Notes: generated by a model from the letters alone, not told the origin. 64,000 nt of DNA from Candidatus Melainabacteria bacterium (GCA_003242885.1 QKMZ01000002.1:186001-250000), one strand, 5' to 3'. Shown: positions 42,304-51,777, counted from the stretch's first letter. Translations and numbers: made by a program.

Positions 42304-43611
42304 TCATTCGGATAACTGCTTCAACATTTGTCCCTGCAACTGCAAACTTCCGTGTGCAACCACAGTTTCGCCCGGACGCAGACCTTTCAAAATTTCCACG
42401 CTGCCACCGAGTCTCCTGCCTACCTCTATCTTTCGTTCCTCGAAACGGTTATTACCGAGCACCACATACGCCACCGTCGCTTCACCCGTTTTTCGCACCG
42501 ATTCGAAAGGAATCGAAAGCGCTTGGGTTTCTCCTATTTCAACGCGCATATTGGCAAACATCTCCGGCTTAAGAATAATCTGGGGATTTTGCACCGTAGC
42601 GCGCACCGGCATCGTACGTGAGTCCGTATCGAGCATGACGCCAGTATAATCGACTTTGCCAGGAAAAACCTTGTCAGGGTAGCTATTGACAGTTACCGCG
42701 ACGCGCTGACCTTTCTTGATGTAGTGGATGTCTTTCTCAAACGCCTGCGCAGTGAGCCATACCTGCTTCAGGTCGGTAACGACGAAAATATTGTGCGCGT
42801 TGTCAATAAGCTGTCCGACGTCCGCATTTCTTTCGGTGATGATTCCATCGCGCGGAGAAAGCATATAGAAATCGTCGTCGATTTTTTTCTTCGCCAACAC
42901 TCTATCAAGCTCGTCTTTTTCCACTCCGTAGAGCCTTAGTCTCTCTCGAGCCGTCGTAATTAGTGCTTCGCGCTTGTCTTTCAATGTTTCGAGAGCCACT
43001 TGAGCTTTTTGATATTCGTTTTCTGCCGAGTCGAGATCGGCTCTGGCACTAATTCCTTCGCTAAATAATTGTTTGTGGCGTCCATAGATTTTTTCTGTCA
43101 AAGCAAGCTGAAAACGCGCCTGATCTATATCCGCTTCGAAATCAAGGACATTCTTCAACAGCTCTGCTTCGATTTGAGCGATGTCGTCGCTTCTGATGAA
43201 GGCTAGTTTTTGACCTTCTTTGACTACGTCGCCGAGCTGCACAAAGCACTTCTCTATGCGCCCCGGTACGAGCGAAATAACAGGCGTTGTTATGTTTGCA
43301 TCAGGCTCGACCTGTCCGGTCAGGCAAACTTCTTTGATCATCTTATGTTGCTGAACGACTTCAGTGGTCAAATGTATTTCGTTCATTTGATCCGGCCTTA
43401 TCGTCACGTAGCCGGTTGATGGAACGCTTTCGTCCATATCGACGTCGCCTTTGTGAGGCTGTTTCAAGTTTGAAACCATGGCACTTTGCGCGCCGTGATC
43501 GCAGCCTGTGACTAAGAACGGCAGAACTAGCATGCCGAGAGCCATGAGCGGCGAGACTTTAGGCACTTGATTCGAAAATCGCTTCTTTTCGATCTTCCTT
43601 GACTTGCTCAT
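42304..43611 (-). CDS. RND metal-efflux periplasmic adaptor, lipoprotein (second system)
   Basis: A 435-residue membrane-fusion protein. The leader ends with the lipobox LVTGC, cysteine at 37. Domains in order: lipoyl half (GQVEPDANITTPVISLVPG), coiled-coil hairpin near 150-225, second lipoyl half (MLSPRDGIITERNADVGQ), beta-barrel (GQRVAVTVNSYPDKVFPGKV) and membrane-proximal domain. It differs clearly from the adaptor at 14.7-16.2 kb and has a shorter hairpin. Its ATG overlaps the pump stop by four bases (ATGA), so the pump is translated first and the adaptor follows. No channel gene is adjacent. Confidence 0.93.
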   Translation of the reverse strand: MSKSRKIEKKRFSNQVPKVSPLMALGMLVLPFLVTGCDHGAQSAMVSNLKQPHKGDVDMDESVPSTGYVTIRPDQMNEIHLTTEVVQQHKMIKEVCLTGQVEPDANITTPVISLVPGRIEKCFVQLGDVVKEGQKLAFIRSDDIAQIEAELLKNVLDFEADIDQARFQLALTEKIYGRHKQLFSEGISARADLDSAENEYQKAQVALETLKDKREALITTARERLRLYGVEKDELDRVLAKKKIDDDFYMLSPRDGIITERNADVGQLIDNAHNIFVVTDLKQVWLTAQAFEKDIHYIKKGQRVAVTVNSYPDKVFPGKVDYTGVMLDTDSRTMPVRATVQNPQIILKPEMFANMRVEIGETQALSIPFESVRKTGEATVAYVVLGNNRFEERKIEVGRRLGGSVEILKGLRPGETVVAHGSLQLQGQMLKQLSE

Positions 43612-46600
43612 ACTTCCTCTGTGGGCGGCTCTTTTGGACGTGATTTAGGTTCGACTTTTACTGCCTTGCCCACCTGACCAGGTCTGGACGGTCTCGGTTG
43701 GAATTTTATGTATAAGACTGGCAGAACATAAAGTGTTAGAAGAGTACACGATACCAAACCGCCAATTATCACTATAGCGAAAGGTTTTTGTGTCTGGGAT
43801 CCGATTTCATTCGAAAGCGCCGCCGGTAGTAATCCTGCGGCCGCGATAACAGCAGTCATTAGCACTGGTCTCAGGCGAATGAGCGCACCTTTGTAGACAG
43901 CCTCTTCTATTGCTAGTCCCTCTTGCCGGAGCTCGTTAACGAATGACACAAGCAAAATTCCGTTTTTCACCGCCAGTCCGAACAAGGCAATAAAGCCGAC
44001 TCCGGCTGAAATTGAGAAGTATGTTCCAGTCAAGTACATTGCCAAAATCGCGCCGATTGCTGCGAGAGGAACGACCGAGAACATCACCATGGCGCCTCTG
44101 AACGTTCCGCAAGACAAGTAGAGAATAGTTATGATGACGACGAGTGTGACGGGGACAACAATCGCCAACTGGTGCGAAGCTTCTTTCTGTCTTTGAAATT
44201 CGCCGCTCCACGAAACCCTGTAGCCCGGTGGAAAACTAACTTCCTTATTCACTCTTTCCTGCGCATCTTCCACTGCGGTTGCGAGATCTCGTCCGCGTAC
44301 GTTGGCACGAATTGTAGCTAAGCGCGAACCCTGCTCTCGCCAGATTTGCGTGGCGCCGGAGATCTCCTTCAAGCTGGCAAATTGCGATAAGGGTACCTTT
44401 TGACCATTGGGAGTGTCTACGAAGATATTGCCTAGCGATTCTTCAGTAGAGCGATCCTCCTTCGCTAGCCTGACTATGAGGTCAAACTTTCGCTCACCCT
44501 CAATCACCTTAGTCGCCGAGGCGCCGGCGATGGCTATTTCAACTAATCTCTTTAAATCATCGACATTCAATTGATAGCGCGCCGCTGCATCGCGATCGAT
44601 TTCAATTGCGAATTGGGGCTGCCCTACAAGCGGGTCGACGATAACATCTACAATTCCTGGCGTTTTGTCCATTACGCCGCCGACTTTGTGGCCAAGCCCT
44701 TCCAGCATATACAAGTCGGGTCCTGAGATCTTCGCGACAAGGGAGCCTTGGACTCCGGAGAGCGCTTCGTCGACGGTAGTTTGAATGTATTGCGTGAAGT
44801 AATAACCGACGCCAGGTATCTCTTCGAGCTCCTTTTTCATGCTGGCAATCAGCTCGTCCTTCTTCTCGTGGAATTCTGGACGCCACTCTTTGGCAGGTTT
44901 CAGTCCAATGTAATATTCTTGGTCTGCGAACTTTGCCGGGTCGGTTCCGTCATCCGGACCGCCGGCTTGGGAGAGGACTTGAGTCACTTCAGGATATTTG
45001 AGGACTCGTTCGCGAATTTTTCTTGCCACCTTGACCGATTCATCCAATGTGACAGAGCCAGGCTTTACGGTTGCACGCAGCCAGATGTTGCCCTCTTCAA
45101 GGTGAGGCAAGAATTCGCTTCCCAGGTTTGCAAACAGCAATGCTGACCCTAGAAAGGCTACGGTTGCAATGAAGATGACAAGCCCTTTGACCTTTAGCGC
45201 CCACTTTAGGGTTGGTTTATAGATCAGCAAGGAAAGGCTGATGAGCGGACTCGTGCGTTCTGTGACCGGTTTCTTGGTCAGTATAAGTGAGCAAAGAACT
45301 GGAACCAAAGTAAGTGCGACTAGCCCTGCGCCAATCAATGCACAGACCATTGTGGTGGCTAGCGGGCGAAACAGTTTGCCCTCGACGCCTTGAAATGTAA
45401 ATATCGGCAGGAATGTTGCGACGATGACTGCGATACCAAAAAGGATAGGTGCGCCTACTTCTCGGGCGGATTCGTTCAGAAGCATCAGCCGGTGATTTAC
45501 AGATAAATCACGCCCTTCCTCCGATAGTCTGCGGATAATGTTTTCCACCATGACCACCGAGCTGTCGACTAAGATGCCGAAGTCGATGGCGCCAAGGCTG
45601 AGCAAGTTTGCCGGCACGCCAAAGAGATTCAAACATATGAAGGCGACCAGCATGGCCAGCGGAATTGGAATGGCCGTAATAATCGCTGCCGGGATGTCCA
45701 GAAGGAACAGGCATAACAGGACGACAACCAGACCAATGCCAAATTGGATATTGGTGCTAATGGTTTTGATCGTTTGATTAATCAGGTCCATCCGATCATA
45801 AAGGACTTCCATGTTGACGCCTGGTGGTAGTCGTTTCACTATTTCCGGCAGGCGTTCGTAAACTCTTTCCAATACTTGCGAAGGGTTTTCTCCTCGTCGC
45901 AGAAGAATAATTCCTTCGACGACGTCGTCTTCATGACCTTTTCCAACCTGACCGCGTCGGACCAGCGAGCCGATCTTGACCTGCGCGACATCTCTGATTC
46001 GAATCGGCGTTCCCTTTTTATCCGCGCTCACCACGACCGATTCAATATCACCAATATCTTCGAGCAGTCCGAGTTCTCGCACGATCAGAGCCGTCCCGCT
46101 CTTTTCTATAAAGCCACCACCTGAGGTTGCGTTTGCCTTAGTCAGACTGTCAAATACTTGTTGCAGTGTGATGCCATAGGACTTAAGGGCGTACTGATTG
46201 ACGTTAACTTCATAGGCCTTTGTCGGTCCGCCTTCACTGATTACTCCAATGACTCCCGGGATTTGACGGAATAGTTTTTCCATCTCCCACTGTTGCATCG
46301 AGCGTAAGCCCATAGCTGAGTAATAGGGGCTGTGTAAGCAATAACGAAAAATTTCCCTGAGTGAGCCGACGTCAGGTTCCAAATGCGGGTGGCAATCTGA
46401 CGGAATATCCGTCTGGTCCAGTCGTTCCAACACTTGCTGGCGGGCCAATGTGGTTGGAGTTGCTTCCGTAAATGTTGTGGTTACAACCGATAATCCGTAG
46501 AGCGATAAGGAGCGCAAGCTTGTCTGTCCCGGGATGCCGTTCAGCTCTTTTTCCAGTGGAACGGTAACAATGCGCTCCATTTCTTCCGCGCCCTTGCCAG

Positions 46601-46769
46601 GATAGAGTGTTATTACTCTAACCTGAGGGTTGGTCAGTTCTGGATAAGCTTCCAGAGGCAGCATCTTTACTGCCACAAGTCCGGCTATTATGACGAGAAT
46701 TGTCGCGACAAGCGTCAGGTAGCGCCCTTTTAGGGCGCTATTGATCAATTTGTCTATCCAGGAATTCAT
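43608..46769 (-). CDS. Heavy-metal RND efflux pump (CzcA family, second system)
   Basis: A 1053-residue pump. It has the N-terminal PLEAYPELTNPQVRVIT, the proton-relay helix DFGILVDSSVVMVENIIRRLS, the porter segment TVPLEKELNGIPG and the second bundle (PVLMTAVIAAAGLLPAAL). It diverges from the tandem pumps at 16-22 kb (DSS rather than DAG in the relay helix), so it is a different HME subgroup, probably with another metal range. A basic, proline-containing tail of about 30 residues follows the last helix. It is the first gene of a leftward operon with adaptor and PII-like protein, followed by regulator and kinase. Confidence 0.95.
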   Translation of the reverse strand: MNSWIDKLINSALKGRYLTLVATILVIIAGLVAVKMLPLEAYPELTNPQVRVITLYPGKGAEEMERIVTVPLEKELNGIPGQTSLRSLSLYGLSVVTTTFTEATPTTLARQQVLERLDQTDIPSDCHPHLEPDVGSLREIFRYCLHSPYYSAMGLRSMQQWEMEKLFRQIPGVIGVISEGGPTKAYEVNVNQYALKSYGITLQQVFDSLTKANATSGGGFIEKSGTALIVRELGLLEDIGDIESVVVSADKKGTPIRIRDVAQVKIGSLVRRGQVGKGHEDDVVEGIILLRRGENPSQVLERVYERLPEIVKRLPPGVNMEVLYDRMDLINQTIKTISTNIQFGIGLVVVLLCLFLLDIPAAIITAIPIPLAMLVAFICLNLFGVPANLLSLGAIDFGILVDSSVVMVENIIRRLSEEGRDLSVNHRLMLLNESAREVGAPILFGIAVIVATFLPIFTFQGVEGKLFRPLATTMVCALIGAGLVALTLVPVLCSLILTKKPVTERTSPLISLSLLIYKPTLKWALKVKGLVIFIATVAFLGSALLFANLGSEFLPHLEEGNIWLRATVKPGSVTLDESVKVARKIRERVLKYPEVTQVLSQAGGPDDGTDPAKFADQEYYIGLKPAKEWRPEFHEKKDELIASMKKELEEIPGVGYYFTQYIQTTVDEALSGVQGSLVAKISGPDLYMLEGLGHKVGGVMDKTPGIVDVIVDPLVGQPQFAIEIDRDAAARYQLNVDDLKRLVEIAIAGASATKVIEGERKFDLIVRLAKEDRSTEESLGNIFVDTPNGQKVPLSQFASLKEISGATQIWREQGSRLATIRANVRGRDLATAVEDAQERVNKEVSFPPGYRVSWSGEFQRQKEASHQLAIVVPVTLVVIITILYLSCGTFRGAMVMFSVVPLAAIGAILAMYLTGTYFSISAGVGFIALFGLAVKNGILLVSFVNELRQEGLAIEEAVYKGALIRLRPVLMTAVIAAAGLLPAALSNEIGSQTQKPFAIVIIGGLVSCTLLTLYVLPVLYIKFQPRPSRPGQVGKAVKVEPKSRPKEPPTEEV

Positions 46770-46909
46770 CTGGAGTTGGAGCGCTCGGTAATGTCTCCTT
46801 CAATAGTAGCGAGTCTTCTACGTAAAACGCATTGATAATCTCTTGATTGTCATTAGCATCTAAAAGTGAAAGAATCCCCTCTCGCCTGTTTCTGTGAGTG
46901 CATAGCTTG

Positions 46910-47833
46910 ATGCTGGAAGTCAAGAAGATTCGTGATTTGACGATGAATAAAGGTGATTTGGGTGCCGCTTATGTTTCTGCCGCCAGTGGTATTGCCGTAG
47001 CCGGCAAATACGCCTATGTCGTAGCAGATGACCAGATGTGTCTTGCCTGTTTTGATTTTGACGCCGGTACGCCAGGCGACTGGATACGGCTTTTCAGTGG
47101 CGATTTACCCCATGACCACATGGCGCGCAAGTCGAAAAAGCCCGATCTTGAGGCAATTTGTGTTTTGCCACCAAACAAATATGCGGCGCACGGTGCACTG
47201 CTGGTGGTGCCATCTGGATCAAAGGAATGGCGAAGTAAAGGTTGTCTTTTGCCTATTGATACGAATGGAAAGATCGCCAGTGAGCTTTTGCCACTGAGCT
47301 TTTCTGGGCTTTTCAGTTTTTTGGGAACCAAAGTTAGCAAGCTCAATATTGAAGGGGCTGCGGTTTTGGGTGAAAAACTACTATTAGCCAATCGAGGCAA
47401 TTCGAGAGATGGCGACAATGCAGTCATTGTCTTGAGTTTAAATGACTTTCTCTATCAGGCTTATGACACCCACGAGATTAACAGCAAGTCGTTTTTGGCT
47501 GTTCACCATAAAGAATTAGGTAAGGTGAACGGTGTTGCGCTTTCTTTTACAGATCTTTGCGTCCTTCCTGGTGATCGCATCATCTATTGTGCTGCGGCTG
47601 AGGCAACGAATGACGACTATATGGATGGCGCGTGTGCCGGTTCGGCAATTGCCATTGGTGACGGAAAGTTTCAAGATTTGCGCATGCAGATTCTCAATAC
47701 CCGCCTCAAGGTTGAGGGCGTGTACGCTCGCTCTGTCCCCGGTAAGCCGGGCGTTGCGGAATTAATTCTTGTTACGGATGGTGACGCTGATGCCTCAATC
47801 GGCGGAATGCTTTCTACTTTCGTTACTTTATAA
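46910..47833 (+). CDS. Uncharacterised predicted beta-propeller protein
   Basis: A 307-residue protein without leader or membrane helix. Repeating beta-strand segments suggest a propeller: ASGIAVAGKYAYVVADDQ, LEAICVLPPNKYAAHGALLVVPSG, IEGAAVLGEKLLLANRG and VEGVYARSVPGKPGVAELILVTDGD. The LEAI and IEGA strands with acidic residues recall phytase-like or esterase-like propellers and DUF6929-type proteins, but I cannot fix a family. The start is the ATG at 46910; a GTG at 46898 is possible. It is divergent from the metal pump and about 110 bases before the malic enzyme gene on the same strand. Confidence 0.6.
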   Translation: MLEVKKIRDLTMNKGDLGAAYVSAASGIAVAGKYAYVVADDQMCLACFDFDAGTPGDWIRLFSGDLPHDHMARKSKKPDLEAICVLPPNKYAAHGALLVVPSGSKEWRSKGCLLPIDTNGKIASELLPLSFSGLFSFLGTKVSKLNIEGAAVLGEKLLLANRGNSRDGDNAVIVLSLNDFLYQAYDTHEINSKSFLAVHHKELGKVNGVALSFTDLCVLPGDRIIYCAAAEATNDDYMDGACAGSAIAIGDGKFQDLRMQILNTRLKVEGVYARSVPGKPGVAELILVTDGDADASIGGMLSTFVTL

Positions 47834-47942
47834 ATCGTGAAATATGGCTTGGTGACAGGCGCTAGGCATAACGTTGTCGGTTAGACTGTGCTGGCTTGAG
47901 TTTTGCACTTGAGTTCATGTGCCACGCCCCGGGAGGCTTTTA

Positions 47943-49274
47943 ATGGTCGCGACCACGCCGGTTAGAGCAAACGCAAAATTACTGCGCATTATTCGTCTGC
48001 GCGTTACAGACAAGCCGGGTTTCCTCGGCAAGATTGCCACGCTTCTGGGTGAGCTGGATGCGAATATCGGTGAGATCACTATCGTCACTCAAGGGCACGA
48101 CTTCATCATCCGCGAATTTAGTTTGCAAATCGATGATGACACCCACCTTCAATGCATTCTCGAAGGACTGAAGGTTCTCGAAGGTGTGCAGGTGGAAGCT
48201 GTAATCGATCCGGTGCAACACATACACGAGGGCGGCAAAATTGAGATGCGCAGCCGCGTCAAACTCGACAGCGTGGGAGAGATGCACAAAATCTACACGC
48301 CGGGCGTCGCGCAAATTTGCAAGTTGATCGAGAAGGAACCGCAGGCAAGCAAGGTTTACACTTCTATCTCGAATACTGTAGCGGTCGTGACAAACGGAAC
48401 TGCCATTCTCGGACTGGGCAATATCGGTGCCGTCGCCGGAATGCCTGTCATGGAAGGAAAGTCTGTGCTTTACCAACAGTTGGTCGGCATTAGCGCGGTG
48501 CCTATACTTTTGAATTCGACAGATACTGATGTAATCGTAAATACGGTCGCAGAGATTGCTCCCACTTTTGCAGCGATTCATTTGGAAGATATTGCCGCTC
48601 CTGAATGTTTCGCCATCGAAGAGCAACTGCAAAAGCGCCTGAACATCCCGGTTCTCCACGATGATCAACATGCAACGGCCGTCGTCGTACTCGGCGCCTT
48701 AATGACTGTTACGCAAAGAACCGGCATCGATTTGGGCACTGCAAAGGTAGGCATCATCGGGCTCGGTGCTGCCGGCTTTGGTATCGCTAGTTTGTTGAAG
48801 GCCTTTGGTGTCAGTGAAATTTGGGGCACCGACCTTAAGAAAGAAGCAATGGAGAGGCTCAAAAAAGCTGGCGGCAAGCCAGTTGACCTTAGCGTTTTGA
48901 TGGCGAATGCAGACGTAGTTGTTGCCACGACAGGTGTTCCGGGTTTGATTAAGCCAGATATGGTGCGCAAAGGACAAGTAATTTTGGCGCTCTCGAATCC
49001 GGACCCGGAGATTGATCCTGAGGTTGCCATCAAATGTGGTGCAGAATTCGCTGCTGATGGACGTACAATCAATAATGCTTTAGCTTTTCCCGGCTTATTC
49101 CGCGGCGCTCTCAAAATCGGTGCAACTCACTTTACTGATGCGATGAAGATTGCTGCTGCGCATGCCATCGCCGGACAGACAAAAATGGATTCGCTCGTGC
49201 CTAGTATCTTGGATAAAGATACTCACCAGGCGGTTGCAGAAGCGGTCATGCAAGCGTGGCTGGACGGCAATTAG
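47943..49274 (+). CDS. Malic enzyme with N-terminal ACT domain
   Basis: A 443-residue enzyme that oxidatively decarboxylates malate to pyruvate with NAD(P). Residues 15-90 are an ACT domain (LRIIRLRVTDKPGFLGKIATLLGE), a small-ligand allosteric module. The malic core follows: catalytic tyrosine in KIYTPGVAQIC, VAVVTNGTAILGLGNIG, metal-binding acids in HLEDIAAPECF and VLHDDQHATAVV. The Rossmann site is VGIIGLGAAGFGIASLL. It is a short bacterial form without a phosphotransacetylase tail. The ATG at 47943 has GGGAGG six bases upstream; the frame is open further back without such support. The ACT ligand is not predictable. Confidence 0.93.
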   Translation: MVATTPVRANAKLLRIIRLRVTDKPGFLGKIATLLGELDANIGEITIVTQGHDFIIREFSLQIDDDTHLQCILEGLKVLEGVQVEAVIDPVQHIHEGGKIEMRSRVKLDSVGEMHKIYTPGVAQICKLIEKEPQASKVYTSISNTVAVVTNGTAILGLGNIGAVAGMPVMEGKSVLYQQLVGISAVPILLNSTDTDVIVNTVAEIAPTFAAIHLEDIAAPECFAIEEQLQKRLNIPVLHDDQHATAVVVLGALMTVTQRTGIDLGTAKVGIIGLGAAGFGIASLLKAFGVSEIWGTDLKKEAMERLKKAGGKPVDLSVLMANADVVVATTGVPGLIKPDMVRKGQVILALSNPDPEIDPEVAIKCGAEFAADGRTINNALAFPGLFRGALKIGATHFTDAMKIAAAHAIAGQTKMDSLVPSILDKDTHQAVAEAVMQAWLDGN

Positions 49275-49288
49275 TCCAATTAATCAGG

Positions 49289-49405
49289 CTAGTTGGTTCC
49301 GAAGAAATTCGTCCGTACAGCTAACAGAAATCCGATCAAAGCGAGAGCCGTGACGATTGAGAGGAAGCCGCTAGGAGTGAGCCAGAACGGAGTTTTATTC
49401 GACAT
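49289..49405 (-). CDS. 38-residue single-helix membrane protein
   Basis: A short frame from ATG at 49405 to TAG at 49289 giving 38 residues: polar start MSNKTPFWLTPSG, then one hydrophobic helix (FLSIVTALALIGFLLAV) and a short end RTNFFGTN. The helix with positive Arg after it suggests a single membrane span. It begins 10 bases after the stop of the Ser/Thr kinase gene and ends 14 bases before the convergent malic enzyme gene, so it neatly fills the gap. No strong ribosome binding site is seen, so it may rely on reinitiation. No family is recognised; it could be a small regulator of the membrane kinase. It is below the usual length for gene callers. Confidence 0.5.
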   Translation of the reverse strand: MSNKTPFWLTPSGFLSIVTALALIGFLLAVRTNFFGTN

Positions 49406-49415
49406 CTAAGCTACG

Positions 49416-50693
49416 CTACTGCGGTGCGAATACGTTGCGCAAAAGCTGAAGGAAGAACAAGATTGAAACGGCTGTCACTACGATAGCTATTATTGACTGG
49501 ACAAACCATGCCGGCAATTTTGTAGGCGTCTCTTCCTTAATCGCGGCTGGTTTCTCCGTGCCTGCCGTTTGGGGGTCGCCTACATTTGCCTTCGATGTCG
49601 GAGGAGTTGCGACCGGCGGCTCATTGTCAAGTTGAACATTTGTCGCCTCACCACTCTTTGTTTTTGCACCAAGCACATCTCGCATTTCTGTAGCGTTTTC
49701 ATATCGATCTTCCGGGCTCTTCGACAAGCCACGCATGATTATTGATTCAAGAATCGCTCCCTCTGCGCCTTCCAGGTTCAACGGTGCTGGTTGTGCAGAG
49801 CGGTGCATGCTCATTGTCATAACCGGTGTTTCGCCGTGGAATGGTGGTCTGCCGCTTAGACATTCGTACATCGTGCAGCATGAAGAATAAACATCTGAGC
49901 GAGCATCCGTTGTTCTTCCTTCGCACTGCTCTGGGCTCATGTAGAGTGGACTTCCGAATACCATGCCCTTCGCCGTCAGCCGCTGAATTTCTTCTGCAGT
50001 TGCTAAACGCTGGGCGATTCCGAAATCTACCAACTTGATTTGTTCCTCACCATCTGCGGTTTTCGTGACGATGATGTTACTTGGTTTTATATCTCTGTGG
50101 ATAATGCCGAGTTGATGTGCGACTGAAAGTGCGCTCGTCAGTTGAATGAGGATCGCCTTGGTTCGCGCTACCGATAGCCCATGCGTCTCTGCAATGATGT
50201 CAGCTAAGCTGCGGCCCTCGACGAATTCCATCACGTAATATGGGCATCCGTTGTCGGTTATGCCAATGTCGGAAACCGCAATCAGATTTGGGTGCTTGAG
50301 TGCAGCGACCGAACCGATTTCGCGCATGAAGCGATAGACGCTTTCTCGCTTTTCCGTGAGGTTTTTCGAAAGAACCTTAATAGCGACCGGCTGGTTAGTC
50401 TTTTCGTTTTTGCCTTTATAAACTTCGCCCATGCCGCCTTTGGCGATGAGCGAAACTATGCGATAGCGTCCATACAGCAATTCGCCAACAAATGCTTTAC
50501 CTGATTTTGCAGGCAAATAGGCAACTTCGTCATCATCTTCTAGTTCTGGATGACCGGGATTATGTATTTCCGAAGTTTCGCCTTGATCAGAAACCGCCTG
50601 CGGCTCGATCGAGTTCGTCAGGTCAGTTACAGGCTCATCACCATGATTTTCAGTCATTGAGGATAACAATACCGCCTGAAATGAGTTGCGCAT
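49416..50693 (-). CDS. Transmembrane Ser/Thr protein kinase (PknB-like)
   Basis: A 425-residue Hanks-type kinase. The kinase domain spans about 75-345: glycine loop IAKGGMGEVYKG, lysine in QPVAIKVLSK, catalytic loop HRDIKPSNIIV, LVDFGIAQR and GSPLYMSPEQC. A Pro/Thr-rich linker follows, then one membrane helix at 392-415 (FVQSIIAIVVTAVSILFFLQLL). The end after the helix is only about ten residues, so there is no external sensor domain. The gene is 13 bases after a two-helix membrane protein and belongs to the leftward rml run. A start at 50657 would remove 12 residues. Targets might include glycan enzymes; this is inferred from context. Confidence 0.93.
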   Translation of the reverse strand: MRNSFQAVLLSSMTENHGDEPVTDLTNSIEPQAVSDQGETSEIHNPGHPELEDDDEVAYLPAKSGKAFVGELLYGRYRIVSLIAKGGMGEVYKGKNEKTNQPVAIKVLSKNLTEKRESVYRFMREIGSVAALKHPNLIAVSDIGITDNGCPYYVMEFVEGRSLADIIAETHGLSVARTKAILIQLTSALSVAHQLGIIHRDIKPSNIIVTKTADGEEQIKLVDFGIAQRLATAEEIQRLTAKGMVFGSPLYMSPEQCEGRTTDARSDVYSSCCTMYECLSGRPPFHGETPVMTMSMHRSAQPAPLNLEGAEGAILESIIMRGLSKSPEDRYENATEMRDVLGAKTKSGEATNVQLDNEPPVATPPTSKANVGDPQTAGTEKPAAIKEETPTKLPAWFVQSIIAIVVTAVSILFFLQLLRNVFAPQ

Positions 50694-50706
50694 ACTTTTA
50701 GAATGG

Positions 50707-51003
50707 TTAACTAAAGAGAGGCGCGTTCGGATTGCAAGCGAATAGGTAGTTGAAAATCGGCGCGAGGGCGATGGCGAAAATCATCAACAAAATTCCAATC
50801 ACCAGTTTTTTCGAAAATCGGTGAGCTGACTTGTCACTGACAGATTTCGCCAGAAGCACGGCGCCAGCAACAAAGAGAAGGGCTGAGGTACCAAGCAGGC
50901 AATAGTCGAGTCCGCTTAGCTTGGCGTCACGCACTGTTCCGGCGGTCTGAGCAATAAATGTAATTGCTTCAGTATCCGCGCAGGTGGAGCTTTTGTTGCT
51001 CAT
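50707..51003 (-). CDS. Small two-helix membrane protein
   Basis: A 98-residue protein with two hydrophobic helices (YCLLGTSALLFVAGAVLLA at about 34-52 and LVIGILLMIFAIALAPIFNYLF at about 67-88) joined by a basic loop KSVSDKSAHRFSKK. The basic loop suggests both ends face outward. Cysteines occur at positions 8, 35 and 90. It lies 10 bases after rmlC and 13 bases before the Ser/Thr kinase gene, so it is part of the same transcript. No family is recognised; with the 38-residue protein it brackets the kinase gene. Confidence 0.7.
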   Translation of the reverse strand: MSNKSSTCADTEAITFIAQTAGTVRDAKLSGLDYCLLGTSALLFVAGAVLLAKSVSDKSAHRFSKKLVIGILLMIFAIALAPIFNYLFACNPNAPLFS

Positions 51004-51013
51004 GAATCAGGCT

Positions 51014-51592
51014 CTAGCCTTTCTTGATTTCCCAGAAATCACTGCCGAGGGCGTCCCACGGAAGTCTGTGTTCATCCGGTTCGTCTGGATTGAAGCATTG
51101 ATTGACGAAATAAATCATGCTTGCTGGCTTTTGCCAAACATTAGCCAAGCCGTGAGCAACTCCACGCGGAATATACAGAGCTTGAGCGCGACCTGCACCG
51201 AGAACAAAGCGCATTGTCTTGTTGTAGGTCGGCGAATCTTTGCGGGCATCGAACAAGCCGACGAGCACTCTGTCTGTCGGAATGACGAACCAGACATCTT
51301 CCTGGTTGTAATGGAGGTGGAAAGCTTTGATAGTCCCCGGAAGCATTTGCGAGAACGTGCTCTGCTTTACTTTGAAATTCGGCAAGATTTGCAGATTGCC
51401 GCTGTCATCCAGGCGGACGATTTCAGCGAGTTGACCGCCGTCGTCGACGAACATATTCAAATTAATGAGCTGCACACCATCAATCGGTGTTTTCTTCGTG
51501 TAGTCCTGTACGGACAGATCTGACACGTAGTCTTTGCCAATGGCGTCTTTTGTTAGCGGTTTGAGCATGTCGTTGGATGAGATCGTATTCAT
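51014..51592 (-). CDS. rmlC: dTDP-4-dehydrorhamnose 3,5-epimerase-like protein
   Basis: A 192-residue cupin that should epimerise C3 and C5 of dTDP-4-keto-6-deoxyglucose. The core shows FHLHYNQEDVWFVI with the base histidine position, VGLFDARKDSPTY, and YIPRGVAHGLANV. The usual D-x-R-G near the start is FVDDGGQLAEI here, a divergent form. Context settles the call: rmlD, rmlB and rmlA lie directly upstream in order. The start is uncertain; the ATG at 51592 gives a length near the family norm, while the frame extends to 51697. A two-helix membrane protein follows after 10 bases. Confidence 0.82.
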   Translation of the reverse strand: MNTISSNDMLKPLTKDAIGKDYVSDLSVQDYTKKTPIDGVQLINLNMFVDDGGQLAEIVRLDDSGNLQILPNFKVKQSTFSQMLPGTIKAFHLHYNQEDVWFVIPTDRVLVGLFDARKDSPTYNKTMRFVLGAGRAQALYIPRGVAHGLANVWQKPASMIYFVNQCFNPDEPDEHRLPWDALGSDFWEIKKG

Positions 51593-51777
51593 GTGTGTCG
51601 CGGTTAGCTGGTCTGCACCTTGCTTCTGCAAGATGCCCACGGTTGGTCTTATAAACCACCGCTGCATAGAATAGCATGTAGCGCCGAGAAGCTCCAATGG
51701 CGCGGGTTAATCGGCAAACCGGTGTTTACAAGCTGCTCGCTGCAGAAGTCTTGCGCTGGAAAGCTCAAATATTGCTG

